Source of the DNA: Flavihumibacter rivuli
Lineage (GTDB): Bacteria > Bacteroidota > Bacteroidia > Chitinophagales > Chitinophagaceae
Reading direction: 5' to 3'
Assembly (NCBI RefSeq): GCF_018595685.2
Contig: NZ_CP092334.1
Coordinates: 2,260,001-2,324,000 of the forward strand
DNA: 64,000 nucleotides
The notes below the pieces were generated by a model. The model had not been told where the DNA came from. It saw only the letters and a list, made by a program, of their open reading frames with translations, and did no database searches. This document shows, piece after piece, positions 27,954 to 37,341 of the stretch. Numbering within the stretch: the stretch's first letter is position 1; the number at the start of each line of letters is the position of its first letter. The position numbers and the translations under genes were made by a program.

Positions 27954-30900
27954 ATGAAACAAAGATTCTTATCCCTCGCCGGGATAGTTGTGGTCCTCGG
28001 TTGTGCATTCCTGTTAATCAAACAAGGAGATTCCCCCCGTACAAGGTTGATTAAGGTTTATATTGGTGAGGAAGATGACGAGACAGAAGAGGAAAAAGAA
28101 GCGCGTAAGGCCATGTTCGTTAAGGAACGTGCGCTCTATGAATATGACATGATCAGGGATGGCGCTACCGGTGAAGTACCGAAAGGAATATTTGAGCGGG
28201 AACTGCAGCAGGCCTCGAGGATCCCGGTGAAGGAAGCCTCCCCCTCAGGAAGGCTGGAACCCTTGATCAACAATACCTACCGCCCAGCCGGTCCATTGAA
28301 TATTGGCGGCCGCACCAGGGCTGTAGCCTATGATAAAAGATTTGGCACCGGTACCAACAGGGTGATCATTGCGGGTGCAGTGAGTGGCGGCCTCTTCCGT
28401 TCCATTGATGGCGGTGGCAACTGGACCAGGGTAACGCCCAATGGGGAGATCCATAACGTTACGGCTTTGGCCCAGGACCCCAGGGCAGGCTTTGAGAATA
28501 CCTGGTATGCCGGCGGCGGTGAGCCGATCGGTAACTCTGCCTCCCCCTCCGCGGGCGGTGCTTTCTATTATGGGTATGGGCTGATGAAGTCTACCGACAA
28601 CGGTGCCACCTGGCAAAGGATCGCCAGCACTTTCAACGGGGCATTGGAATTATTTGATGACCCATTTGATATCGTCCATAAGATCGCAGTGCATCCCGTT
28701 ACCGGTCATGTGTATGTTGCCGGCCACAGGCGCCTCCTCCGCAGCACGGATGGCGGCAATACTTTTAACGTAGTATTCGTTGGGGCCACGCCCGCTACCG
28801 CAGACCAGGGCCAGATGGACATTACCATCAGCCAGGGCGGCAGGATCTACCTGGCCGTTAACGGAGGCTTCCCCGATAAGGCTCAGCGCGGGCTCTGGTT
28901 CTCCGACAATGGCGGAACCGGCACCTGGACCCGTTTTGCGGGTGGCCAGACGGCAGGGGTAGATTCCCTTGAAGGTTGGAGGGCCAACTCTTATGAGGCG
29001 AATGGCAATATTTCCCAAGCCTCCAAACGCATTATCCTCAGCCTGGCACCTTCCAACAACAATATCCTGTATGTGCTCTATGAAAATGGACTATCACAGG
29101 AAGGCACAGACGGAAAGCCGGAAGCCGACCTGTTCAAGATCGATTTTGGCGCCAGCACCTATACCAATCTTTCTGCCAATATGCCTGACTTTACCGGGCA
29201 ACTGGATGGCATTGATCCCCTGGCTTTGCAGGGAGGCTATAACCTAACCCTGGCAGTGAAACCCGATAACCCTAATGTAGTATTTGTGGGGGGCACTAAC
29301 CTGTTCAGGTCAACAGATGGCTTTAGCTCAAAGAACAATACCAGCTGGATCGCCGGTTACAAATTCTGGGGTAACGGAAGCCCTACGGTAAGCACCTATG
29401 ACAATACCCACCCGGATATCCATAACCTGATATTCGAACCCAATAACCCTAACGTGGCCATCTGTGCCAGCGATGGGGGGCTGCACCGTACCACCAATAT
29501 CCTGGCCAATAACAGCCAGACCTTGCCGGTGGATTGGACCATGATCGCCAATTACCAAACCACCCAGTATTACCATGTTAATATTGACCCAAGGGCAGGC
29601 AGGAACCATTTCATTGGTGGCATGCAGGACAATAGTTCCTACCTGCGCACAGATGGATTGGATGACCATATCCGCGTAGGCTCGGGGGATGGTGGAGCTG
29701 CGGCCATTGGCAAATGGAATGGATTCAGCGATTACCAGCTCTTTGTTACCAGCCAGTTCGGAAGCCTTGCCAGGCTTACACCTGGAAACGCTGTATCTAT
29801 CCGCCCGAACGGCCTGACTGCTAACCCCTCGAGTGGATTCGGGGAGTTCGTGACCTATTTCGTGATGGACCAGGACAATCCGGAGGACCTGTACTATGCG
29901 AACTTCGGAAGGTTGTTCCGTACCAATAGTGCTACCACTGTTTCACCAGCTAATGGGTGGACAGAGTTGACGGGCGTAGCCAGTACCATTAGCCCTTCCA
30001 ACCCCAACAGTACAGGCATCGGTATCCGTGCACTCGAATTGAGCAGGGGTCCCTATATCCCTTCACATGTACTGTATATAGGAACCACAGAAGGCAGGGT
30101 CTATCGTTTGAATGACCCGCGTAATTCGGCCCCCACCGTCACTCCCATCGATATCACACCGCCTGAGATCGCCAATATCATTGGTAGCGGCACCAGCAAT
30201 CCAACCAGGTTGAATGTTTCAGATATTGCCGTTAACCCTAATAATGATGAAGAGATCATGGTGGTGTATTCCAACTACCAGGTTACGTTGGGAAGCGGAC
30301 AGGTAAGGCGGGATTTCAATATCTGGTTTACCAAGAATGCCAAGAGTGCAAGTCCCACCTGGCATAAAGTAGAGAACAACCTGGAATTGCCCTCTATCAG
30401 GAGTTGTGCCATCGTACCCCGGAAGGATGGTGCAGGCAATGCGTCGGTAGAATACTATGTGGGCACTTCGGTTGGCTTGTTCAGTACCGAGAATATTGGT
30501 GATAAGGTAGGCACTTCCACCCCCATTTCCTGGAGCCGTGAAGGAAGTTCAGTATTGAACTTTGCAGTGGTGACCTCCCTGGCCTACCGTCCGCAGGACA
30601 ATACCCTGGTGATCGGTACACATGGTAATGGCATGTACTTCTGCACCATACCACAGGCCAATTTCACCCCTAACCTGAACACAGGTGTGAATGACCCGAT
30701 CAGGAATGATAAGAACTTCATCCAGTTCGCCTATCCGGGTATTGTTACCACAGACCTGAACTACAGGATCGGAAATATGTTTGATGTACAACGCCTGGTG
30801 ATCAAGGTGCATAATATCAATGGGCAATTGGTATACCGCAAGGAAACCGGCTACCAGAACGGAATGATCAATGTAGGCAACCTGGCAAAAGGAACCTATG

Positions 30901-30962
30901 TACTCACTATTACGAGCTCGGATTACAAGCACCAATTCGTCAAGCAATTCATTAAAAACTAA
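27954..30962 (+). CDS. Large exported Asp-box protein with type IX secretion sorting domain
   Basis: 1002 residues. The N-terminal hydrophobic segment (FLSLAGIVVVLGCAFLLI) acts as signal or anchor and is followed by a highly acidic stretch (EEDDETEEEKEA). Residues about 110-900 form a beta-propeller-like array with Asp-box turns (SIDGGGNWTRV about 150, STDNGATWQRI about 215, STDGGNTFNVV about 265), like sortilin/VPS10 or BNR proteins. The last 85 residues (NINGQLVYRKE, then NLAKGTYVLTITS) match the type A C-terminal sorting domain used by the type IX system. Surface exposure is therefore likely; no enzyme motif is visible. Confidence 0.88.
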   Translation: MKQRFLSLAGIVVVLGCAFLLIKQGDSPRTRLIKVYIGEEDDETEEEKEARKAMFVKERALYEYDMIRDGATGEVPKGIFERELQQASRIPVKEASPSGRLEPLINNTYRPAGPLNIGGRTRAVAYDKRFGTGTNRVIIAGAVSGGLFRSIDGGGNWTRVTPNGEIHNVTALAQDPRAGFENTWYAGGGEPIGNSASPSAGGAFYYGYGLMKSTDNGATWQRIASTFNGALELFDDPFDIVHKIAVHPVTGHVYVAGHRRLLRSTDGGNTFNVVFVGATPATADQGQMDITISQGGRIYLAVNGGFPDKAQRGLWFSDNGGTGTWTRFAGGQTAGVDSLEGWRANSYEANGNISQASKRIILSLAPSNNNILYVLYENGLSQEGTDGKPEADLFKIDFGASTYTNLSANMPDFTGQLDGIDPLALQGGYNLTLAVKPDNPNVVFVGGTNLFRSTDGFSSKNNTSWIAGYKFWGNGSPTVSTYDNTHPDIHNLIFEPNNPNVAICASDGGLHRTTNILANNSQTLPVDWTMIANYQTTQYYHVNIDPRAGRNHFIGGMQDNSSYLRTDGLDDHIRVGSGDGGAAAIGKWNGFSDYQLFVTSQFGSLARLTPGNAVSIRPNGLTANPSSGFGEFVTYFVMDQDNPEDLYYANFGRLFRTNSATTVSPANGWTELTGVASTISPSNPNSTGIGIRALELSRGPYIPSHVLYIGTTEGRVYRLNDPRNSAPTVTPIDITPPEIANIIGSGTSNPTRLNVSDIAVNPNNDEEIMVVYSNYQVTLGSGQVRRDFNIWFTKNAKSASPTWHKVENNLELPSIRSCAIVPRKDGAGNASVEYYVGTSVGLFSTENIGDKVGTSTPISWSREGSSVLNFAVVTSLAYRPQDNTLVIGTHGNGMYFCTIPQANFTPNLNTGVNDPIRNDKNFIQFAYPGIVTTDLNYRIGNMFDVQRLVIKVHNINGQLVYRKETGYQNGMINVGNLAKGTYVLTITSSDYKHQFVKQFIKN

Positions 30963-31058
30963 GAAGTTTTATTAAGAAAATATTTCCCTGAACTTTTGAT
31001 TTTGTTTCAATAAACCAATTAAATTAGAGCATCGATTGCTTGCCATTGTGGCAATAAG

Positions 31059-31090
31059 GCGGGACAGGGATGTCCCGCTTTATTATTTTT
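31059..31090 (+). terminator. Terminator after the T9SS-exported protein
   Basis: A perfect 8-base stem (GCGGGACA and TGTCCCGC) with GGGA loop is followed by TTTATTATTTTT. Confidence 0.8.
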
Positions 31091-31208
31091 ATCGACACCC
31101 TTCCCGGAACATTGATCTAACAGGCATGGACTTTTGGTGGAAATGACGGTACTTAGCAATGGAATGGAATAGTCCCCATTTATTCCTAACTTATATAAAA
31201 ATAGTCAT

Positions 31209-31955
31209 ATGCTGCAGCCATGGTTAACCGGGAAAGTGATCAGGATACTGGATGAAACGGCCACTACCCGTAGGTTCTGGATCGAAGTCCAGGGTGTGGA
31301 CAGGTTTGATTTCAAGCCAGGTCAGTTTGTAACCCTTGACCTTCCCATCCACGAGCAACGCAACAAACGTTGGCGCAGTTATTCCATCGCCTCCTGGCCC
31401 GATGGCACCAATGTGATTGAACTGGTGATCGTACTGATGGAGGGAGGTTTGGGAACCTCCTACCTGTTCAATGAAGTAAAAGAAGGATCGGAATTGCAGT
31501 TAAGGGGCCCGCAAGGTGTGTTTGTATTACCCGAGAATATTGAAAAGGACCTTTTCTTTGTCTGTACAGGTACGGGTATTGCTCCCTTCCGGTCTATGGC
31601 CCATCATATCCTTAACAACAATATTCCCCACAAGAATATCTACCTCATTTTCGGCTGCAGGAAATTCGGCGACTGTTTGTATGGCCCTGAATTAAAGGCA
31701 TTACAGGAGAAAGTTCCCTCCTTCCAGTACCTGCCTACTTTTTCCAGGGAAGAAGCAGGTGATCACCTGATAAGGACAGGCTATGTGCACGCGGTTTACG
31801 AAGAAATCATAACGGAAAAGAAAAAAGAAAACGGGGCATTACACCCCGCTAATTTCTATCTCTGTGGTTGGAAGAATATGATAGATGAAGCCAAACAGCG
31901 GATCATCGCCATTGGCTACGATAAAAAAGACATCCACCTTGAATTATATGGCTGA
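31209..31955 (+). CDS. Ferredoxin-NADP reductase-like FAD/NAD(P)-binding oxidoreductase
   Basis: 248 residues. FAD-binding barrel with RSYSIAS (about residue 57, the RxYS flavin motif) and PGQFVTLDLP, then an NAD(P)-binding domain with CTGTGIAPFRSM (about residue 122) and a C-terminal FYLCGWKNMI. No 2Fe-2S domain is fused, so it probably passes electrons to a separate ferredoxin or flavodoxin. Its stop TGA and the stop of the convergent small gene form TGATCA, with no spacer. Confidence 0.88.
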   Translation: MLQPWLTGKVIRILDETATTRRFWIEVQGVDRFDFKPGQFVTLDLPIHEQRNKRWRSYSIASWPDGTNVIELVIVLMEGGLGTSYLFNEVKEGSELQLRGPQGVFVLPENIEKDLFFVCTGTGIAPFRSMAHHILNNNIPHKNIYLIFGCRKFGDCLYGPELKALQEKVPSFQYLPTFSREEAGDHLIRTGYVHAVYEEIITEKKKENGALHPANFYLCGWKNMIDEAKQRIIAIGYDKKDIHLELYG

Positions 31956-32228
31956 TCAGCCCTTCACCCTCGCCTGTCCTCCGGAAGATTCCCCTACCGG
32001 AAGGTTGATCACAGGCACTTTGGTTCCGGCTGCCGGTTTCTCGGCATGCAACTTGTGCAGCCTGAGGATCTCGGCATGATTCTCAACCATTTCTGTTTCC
32101 AGCTCTAACACCCGCTTACGGGATTTGGCCAGCTGTTTTGACCTGAAAATGAACCCAATCAGGGATCCCACAATAAAGGCCAGGCTAATCCAGATCAGGG
32201 ACAACAGGCTGATGTTTGAAGACATCAT
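31956..32228 (-). CDS. Small one-TM coiled-coil membrane protein (paralogue of the next gene)
   Basis: 90 residues: an N-terminal membrane helix (LIWISLAFIVGSLIGFIF), a basic stretch, a coiled-coil (VLELETEMVENHAEILRLHK) and a polar tail. It shares this layout and the core LExExxxxHAEILxLxK with the protein encoded at 32330-32623, indicating tandem duplication. The family is not recognised. It could organise membrane protein complexes, but this is guesswork. Confidence 0.75.
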   Translation of the reverse strand: MMSSNISLLSLIWISLAFIVGSLIGFIFRSKQLAKSRKRVLELETEMVENHAEILRLHKLHAEKPAAGTKVPVINLPVGESSGGQARVKG

Positions 32229-32329
32229 AGGTATTGGTTTGGTATAAGGAATAGTATTTCATAGGAACGTCTATCCCTCTAACGAACGCCAATCCTAAAT
32301 ATTGCTTTAAACCCCAGAGTTGTGGAAAA

Positions 32330-32623
32330 CTACTGACTTGCCCTTTTATGATTTCCATTATTAGGCTGGTCTGTACCCTTGTCCTTCAGGGGTACTATCC
32401 GGGTGGTCTGCGCGGCTGCATGATCCGGGTTCTGCTCCTGCATTAGGGTAGCCATTTGCTTCTGTAACTGCAGGATCTCTGCATGGTCGTGCATCTTTTC
32501 CCTTTCCAGCTCTAAAATCTGGCGGGACAAGGACCTGACCTGCAAAAACCTGAAGAGAAGACCGGCACCAAAAGCACAGAGCATAACCAGGGCAAGCAAT
32601 CCTAGGTGTACAGTAATTTGCAT
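32330..32623 (-). CDS. Small one-TM coiled-coil membrane protein (paralogue of the previous gene)
   Basis: 97 residues from the ATG at 32623 (MQITVHLGLLALVMLCAFGA); an upstream TTG is less likely. One membrane helix, then RQILELEREKMHDHAEILQ as coiled-coil and a Gln/Asn-rich hydrophilic tail. Paralogous to 31956-32228, separated by 101 bases. Function unknown. Confidence 0.75.
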   Translation of the reverse strand: MQITVHLGLLALVMLCAFGAGLLFRFLQVRSLSRQILELEREKMHDHAEILQLQKQMATLMQEQNPDHAAAQTTRIVPLKDKGTDQPNNGNHKRASQ

Positions 32624-32689
32624 GGTTACCAATTGAACAGGTTAATCTGCTTACTGAATTTAGTAAATGCAGACCGAATAATCTAATTT

Positions 32690-34123
32690 TTAAGCAAGGC
32701 TATTTTCAACCAGTTGCTTTACCTGTTCCATGGCAATTCTTTCCTGTACCATGGTGTCCCTGTAACGGATGGTTACAGTACCATCTTCCTTGGTCTGGTG
32801 ATCGATGGTAACACAGAATGGGGTACCAATGGCATCCATCCTACGGTAACGCTTTCCAATTGTGTCTTTTTCCTCATAGAAACAACGGAAAGAACGCCTG
32901 CACTGGTCCATCAGCTCCCTTGCGATCTCGGGCAGCCCGTCCTTCTTCACCAATGGCAGGATAGCCAATTTGATGGGGGCAAGTTTTGGCGGGAACTTCA
33001 GCACCACCCTGCTGTCTTTCTTTTCGGGGGTGCTCAGGTCCTGCTCTTCATAGGCTTCACTCAGCACCATCATTACGGTACGGTCAAGACCTATGGATGT
33101 TTCTATCACGTAAGGAATATAGTTCTGGTTGATCTCGGAATCGAAATACTGCATTTTCTTCTTGCTGTATTCCTGGTGGTTCCTGAGGTCAAAGTCTGTA
33201 CGGCTGTGGATACCTTCCACCTCCTTGAAACCGATCGGGAAATCGTACTCGATATCACAGGCGGCATCGGCATAATGGGCCAACTTCACGTGGTCATGGA
33301 AACGGTAGCGCTCCTGGGGAATCCCCAGTCCGAGGTGCCACTTCATCCTTTCCTCCTTCCAGAACTCATACCATTCCTTCTGGGTACCGGGTCGCACAAA
33401 GAACTGCATTTCCATCTGCTCAAATTCCCTCATCCTGAAAATGAACTGGCGGGCTACGATCTCATTCCTGAAAGCCTTACCAACCTGGGCAATACCGAAG
33501 GGGATCTTCATCCGCCCGGTCTTCTGCACATTCAGGAAGTTCACGAAAATACCCTGCGCTGTTTCCGGCCTCAGGTATACCATATTATCATCAGCCTCTC
33601 CACTCACGGCACCAAACTCAGTGGCGAACATGAGGTTGAACTGGCGCACTTCTGTCCAGTTGCAGGTTCCGCTAACGGAACATTTCATCTTATTGTCTTC
33701 GATGAGTTGCTTCAGGCCACCGAAATCCTCTGCCGCCAGCAATTGGTCCATACGGGCCAACAGGGCATCAGCTTCTTCCCTGGGAAGGGTCTCGGCATGT
33801 GCTTCAATAAGGTGGTCAACACGGTAGCGCTTCTTGCTATCCTTGTTATCGATCATGGGATCGCTGAAATTATCAACGTGGCCACTGGCCTTCCAGGTGG
33901 TGGGGTGCATAAAGATGGCTGCATCGATGCCCACGATGTTATCATGCAGCTGGGTCATCCACTTCCACCAGTCTTCCCTGATATTCTTCTTCAATTCACT
34001 TCCATACTGGCCGTAGTCGTAAACGGCACTCAATCCGTCATAGATCTCACTGGAAGGAAATATAAATCCGTATTCTTTACAATGCGAAATGATCGCCTGG
34101 AACTTATTAGAATCGTTTGCCAT
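32690..34123 (-). CDS. glyS: Glycyl-tRNA synthetase, single-chain homodimeric type
   Basis: 477 residues. Class II synthetase of the eukaryote-like alpha2 form, not the bacterial alpha/beta tetramer. Class II motifs are visible: motif 2 region GKAFRNEIVARQFIFRMREF and motif 3 SIGLDRTVMMVL. YLRPETAQGIF and the glycine-pocket region are intact, and the C-terminal anticodon-binding domain is present (PIKLAILPLVKKDG). An exact -7 box lies 7 bases before the ATG. Confidence 0.95.
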   Translation of the reverse strand: MANDSNKFQAIISHCKEYGFIFPSSEIYDGLSAVYDYGQYGSELKKNIREDWWKWMTQLHDNIVGIDAAIFMHPTTWKASGHVDNFSDPMIDNKDSKKRYRVDHLIEAHAETLPREEADALLARMDQLLAAEDFGGLKQLIEDNKMKCSVSGTCNWTEVRQFNLMFATEFGAVSGEADDNMVYLRPETAQGIFVNFLNVQKTGRMKIPFGIAQVGKAFRNEIVARQFIFRMREFEQMEMQFFVRPGTQKEWYEFWKEERMKWHLGLGIPQERYRFHDHVKLAHYADAACDIEYDFPIGFKEVEGIHSRTDFDLRNHQEYSKKKMQYFDSEINQNYIPYVIETSIGLDRTVMMVLSEAYEEQDLSTPEKKDSRVVLKFPPKLAPIKLAILPLVKKDGLPEIARELMDQCRRSFRCFYEEKDTIGKRYRRMDAIGTPFCVTIDHQTKEDGTVTIRYRDTMVQERIAMEQVKQLVENSLA

Positions 34124-34130
34124 AAGGCGG

Positions 34131-34138
34131 CAAAGATA
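34131..34138 (-). promoter_or_regulatory. -7 promoter box of glyS
   Basis: On the minus strand TATCTTTG ends 7 bases before the ATG at 34123, implying a leader of only a few bases. Confidence 0.65.
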
Positions 34139-34198
34139 AATGGAAATGGGATTTCTGGGACTGGGGCAATCCGGGGATTTGTGCCGGCAGCCAGCCTG

Positions 34199-34534
34199 TC
34201 ACTGCAGTTTCTCGTTAGACCGGTGGCGGTCCTGGTCCCTATTGGTCTTCTTTTCCATATTCCTCCGGAAAGCCTCCTCCAGGTCTACCCCCGTCTGGTT
34301 GGCCAGGCAGACCAATACCCAGAGCACATCGGCCATTTCATCGCCAAGGTCCCTCCCCTTGTCCGATTCCTTAAAGGATTGCTCCCCGTACTTCCTGACC
34401 ATCAGCCTTGAAAGTTCCCCTACCTCCTCCATCAAGATCCCCAGGTTGGTCAATTCCGAGAAATAACGTACCCCAATGGTCTTGATCCATTGGTCCACTT
34501 CCTGTTGGGCTTGCTTAAGCGTCAGTTCCGTCAT
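34199..34534 (-). CDS. MazG-like nucleotide pyrophosphohydrolase
   Basis: 111 residues. All-alpha NTP pyrophosphohydrolase fold; the magnesium-binding acids are in LMEEVGELSR (about residue 35) and GDEMADVLWVL (about residue 64). Such enzymes hydrolyse nucleoside triphosphates, often damaged ones, to monophosphates. It lies between dtd and glyS on the same strand, with a 77-base gap to dtd. Confidence 0.88.
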   Translation of the reverse strand: MTELTLKQAQQEVDQWIKTIGVRYFSELTNLGILMEEVGELSRLMVRKYGEQSFKESDKGRDLGDEMADVLWVLVCLANQTGVDLEEAFRRNMEKKTNRDQDRHRSNEKLQ

Positions 34535-34611
34535 AGCATTCTTTTAAATTGATTGATCAGGTTTAGGATCAGGTAAGGGGTCCGCCAGGTTCATTTGAAC
34601 CAGCCCCGTCA

Positions 34612-35064
34612 TCATTCCCGGTTCTTACTATCAATAATAATGGTGACCGGGCCATCGTTCACTAAGGCAACCTTCATGTCGGCCCCGAACTCACCGGTAC
34701 CAACTTTCTTTTCCAGGTCCTTCTCCAATTGCGCTACAAACTGCTCGTAGAGCGGTATGGCCACGGGTGGTTTGCTTGCCTTGATATAGGAGGGTCGGTT
34801 GCCTTTCTTTGTACTGGCATGAAGGGTGAACTGGCTCACCACCAACACTTCCCCGCCCGCATCCTTTACGGAAAGGTTCATCACCCCCTGCTCATCGTCA
34901 AATATCCTCAGGTTCACGATCTTGGAGCTGAGCCACTGGATATCTTCCTGGCCGTCGGCATACTCAATCCCTACCAGCACCAGCAAGCCTTTATGGATAG
35001 CACTCTTCACCGAATTATTAATTGTAACGGATGCCTCACGCACCCGCTGGATCACCACGCGCAT
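34612..35064 (-). CDS. dtd: D-aminoacyl-tRNA deacylase
   Basis: 150 residues, the usual length. Hydrolyses D-amino acids (and glycine mischarged on tRNA-Ala) from tRNA. The two active-site motifs are present: SQFTLHA (about residue 78) and VNDGPVTI (about residue 136, the NxGPVT motif), and GNRPSY between. It starts 22 bases from the divergent arfB gene; with glyS and arfB it makes a small translation-quality neighbourhood. Confidence 0.95.
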   Translation of the reverse strand: MRVVIQRVREASVTINNSVKSAIHKGLLVLVGIEYADGQEDIQWLSSKIVNLRIFDDEQGVMNLSVKDAGGEVLVVSQFTLHASTKKGNRPSYIKASKPPVAIPLYEQFVAQLEKDLEKKVGTGEFGADMKVALVNDGPVTIIIDSKNRE

Positions 35065-35071
35065 ATTTTCG

Positions 35072-35079
35072 TACCTTTA
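35072..35079 (+). promoter_or_regulatory. Near-consensus -7 box of arfB
   Basis: TACCTTTA lies 7 bases before the ATG at 35087 and departs from TAnnTTTG at the last base. Confidence 0.4.
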
Positions 35080-35086
35080 ATTAAGA

Positions 35087-35497
35087 ATGTCGAAAATAGA
35101 TATTTCAACAGAGATTCGTTTCCGGACAGCGAGGAGCGGAGGAAAAGGCGGACAGAATGTGAACAAGGTGGAAACAATGGTGGAAGGCTTGTTTGATCTC
35201 TCCGGAAGCAGGCTACTGGATGAAAAGCAAAAGGCCATCCTGCTCCATAAACTGGCCGGTAAACTCAATAGCGAAGGGGAATTGTCAGCGCGGTGCCAGG
35301 AGTTCCGGACCCAGTTACAGAACAAACAGGGGGTCATCCGCAAGATGAATGCCCTCCTGACCCGGGCATTGCAGGTGCAGGCAAAACGAGTTGCCACCAA
35401 ACCTTCCAGGGCTTCCAGGGAAAAACGACTCGAGTCAAAAAAAATCTCCTCCTCCATAAAAGCCGGAAGGCAAAAGATCCGTTTTCAACCCGATTAA
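35087..35497 (+). CDS. arfB: Alternative ribosome-rescue factor, peptidyl-tRNA hydrolase ArfB
   Basis: 136 residues. Releases peptides from ribosomes stalled at mRNA ends. The GGQ motif lies in SGGKGGQNVNKVET (about residue 22). The C-terminal tail is strongly basic (LESKKISSSIKAGRQKIRF), as needed to enter the empty mRNA channel. The length separates it from full release factors. The MbnP-like gene follows after 6 bases. Confidence 0.94.
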   Translation: MSKIDISTEIRFRTARSGGKGGQNVNKVETMVEGLFDLSGSRLLDEKQKAILLHKLAGKLNSEGELSARCQEFRTQLQNKQGVIRKMNALLTRALQVQAKRVATKPSRASREKRLESKKISSSIKAGRQKIRFQPD

Positions 35498-35503
35498 GCC
35501 CAT

Positions 35504-36298
35504 ATGCCGCGACCGCTTACCTACCTGACCCCGAGAAGCATCCTGCTCACTGCAGTTGGGCTGATCCTATTGGCACTCACGGCCTGCCAGAAGCAACTCA
35601 ATTTTGAATCCGGGCAGACCAGCCCGGGCGGAAAGATCAGGTTGATCTTTTTCCCCACCTTCAATGGCAGCCCAGTTTTACCCGGACTTAGCTATACTAA
35701 TATTGCCGGTGAACCTTTCTCCATCCAGGTTTTCAAACTATATGTAGGAAAGATCAGGGGTAATGGCAACCAGCCGGCTGAAGCGGATGGCGAACCCTAT
35801 TACCTGCTTGACCTGGCCAAACCCTCGAGCCTGCAGATCGATGCCACTCTAAAGACCGGCACCTATAATGGACTTGCCTTCCTCGTGGGGGTGGATAGCG
35901 CCCGCAATGTCAGCGGGGTGCAATCGGGGGCACTGGACCCTGCCAATGGCATGTTCTGGACCTGGAACACCGGTTATATCTACGCCAAACTGGAAGGCAA
36001 TTCCCCTGTCTCCAACCAGATAAATGGCAAGTTCGAATACCATATCGGGGGCTTCAGGACCCCCTTCAATGCCATCAGGGAAGCGAAGCTCAGTTTTACA
36101 CAACCATCTACCATTACTATAAAAGAAGATGGATTGACCACCATCTACCTCAGGATGGACCTGGCCAAATGGTTCGATGGCCCTTACCCCTTGCGGATTG
36201 CCAACCTGCCGGTGGTAACTACCCCGGGAGCTGAAGCAGCGTCCATAGCAGGTAATTACGTCAATATGTTCAGCATCACCCAAATTGAACAGGAATAA
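35504..36298 (+). CDS. MbnP-like copper-associated lipoprotein
   Basis: 264 residues with a lipobox (LALTAC, Cys 28). The body resembles the MbnP family, whose members are found beside MbnH. The conserved stretch MFWTWNTGYIYAKLEG (about residues 150-165) holds two Trp; in the characterised MbnP a Trp is turned into kynurenine by MbnH to build a copper site. The stop overlaps the ATG of the MbnH-like gene by one base (TAATG), so the two are coupled. Which Trp is modified here is inference. Confidence 0.8.
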   Translation: MPRPLTYLTPRSILLTAVGLILLALTACQKQLNFESGQTSPGGKIRLIFFPTFNGSPVLPGLSYTNIAGEPFSIQVFKLYVGKIRGNGNQPAEADGEPYYLLDLAKPSSLQIDATLKTGTYNGLAFLVGVDSARNVSGVQSGALDPANGMFWTWNTGYIYAKLEGNSPVSNQINGKFEYHIGGFRTPFNAIREAKLSFTQPSTITIKEDGLTTIYLRMDLAKWFDGPYPLRIANLPVVTTPGAEAASIAGNYVNMFSITQIEQE

Positions 36299-37341
36299 TG
36301 CGGAAACTACTGGTCATATCGAGCCTGGTCATTGCAGTTTGCTGCAGCCTGCTGGTCCAATCCTGCAACAAGGGGGGCGGGGAAAATGCTGAACTAACGT
36401 TCATGGATATCCCACAACCTGCAGGTTTTCCCCCTATTCAATACGATGTGGCCAACAATCCCATCAGCAAGGAAGGATTTGAACTGGGCAGGAAGTTGTT
36501 CTATGACGGCCGCCTGTCGAAGGATGGCAATTTCCCCTGTGCCTCCTGCCACCAGCAGTTCGCAGCCTTTGCCACTTTTGAACATGATTTCAGTCACGGG
36601 TTCAATAACCAATTCACCACCCGTAATGCCCCCGGCCTGTTCAACCTGGCCTGGCATAAGGAAATGCACCATGATGGCGGTATAGCCCATCTTGACCTCC
36701 AGCCCCTGGCCCCCATCACGGCTCCCAATGAAATGGGCGAAACCATCCCGGCAGTATTGAAAAAGATCGGGGATGATCCCGACTATCGCCAGCACTTCCA
36801 ACGTGTTTTTGGTAATGAAGAGGTGACCACGGAAAGAATGACCAAAGCCCTCTCCCAATTCATGGTGATGATGGTATCTGCCACTTCCAAATATGACCAG
36901 GTAAAGGCAGGAAAGGCAAGTTTTGATGTGAATGAGGAAGCTGGATATGCCATCTTCAAGAATAAATGCGCCAGCTGCCATAAGGAACCCTTGTTCACCG
37001 ACCTGCAATACCGGAATAACGGTTTGCCCATGCATCCAACCCTGAAGGATGTCGGTCGTATGCGCATCACCGGGAGTTCGCAGGATTCACTGAAATTCAA
37101 GGTGCCCAGTCTGCGTAATGTAATGGTTACTTATCCTTATATGCACGATGGCAGGTTTGGGGACATCAGTAATGTGTATGAACATTATAACAGCGGCATC
37201 CAGTTTGGTCCTACCACTGACCCACTCCTGAAAACAAAAATTCCCCTTTCCGCGACAGAAAGAGGATTATTGACAGAGTTCCTCAAAACATTGACAGACG
37301 CTGCTTTCAACACGGACCCCCGTTTTGCTGCACCCCAATGA
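36298..37341 (+). CDS. Di-haem cytochrome c peroxidase family protein, MbnH-like
   Basis: 347 residues, exported as a lipoprotein (VQSC, Cys 23). Two haem-attachment motifs are present, CASCH at 81-85 and 224-228. This is the layout of bacterial di-haem peroxidases and of MauG/MbnH enzymes that use a bis-Fe(IV) state to oxidise Trp of a partner. Because it overlaps the MbnP-like gene, MbnH-like partner modification is the better guess than plain peroxide removal. A short hairpin (GATCCT/AGGATC) follows the stop. Confidence 0.87.
   Translation: MRKLLVISSLVIAVCCSLLVQSCNKGGGENAELTFMDIPQPAGFPPIQYDVANNPISKEGFELGRKLFYDGRLSKDGNFPCASCHQQFAAFATFEHDFSHGFNNQFTTRNAPGLFNLAWHKEMHHDGGIAHLDLQPLAPITAPNEMGETIPAVLKKIGDDPDYRQHFQRVFGNEEVTTERMTKALSQFMVMMVSATSKYDQVKAGKASFDVNEEAGYAIFKNKCASCHKEPLFTDLQYRNNGLPMHPTLKDVGRMRITGSSQDSLKFKVPSLRNVMVTYPYMHDGRFGDISNVYEHYNSGIQFGPTTDPLLKTKIPLSATERGLLTEFLKTLTDAAFNTDPRFAAPQ

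Noticed and set aside
32714..34411. 565-residue open frame on the plus strand opposite glyS
   Set aside because: It is a mirror of the glyS codon pattern; glyS has full motifs and a promoter, the opposite frame resembles no protein.
35087..35497. Truncated class I release factor
   Set aside because: The 136-residue length, GGQ position and basic tail fit complete ArfB; no codon-recognition domain is expected.
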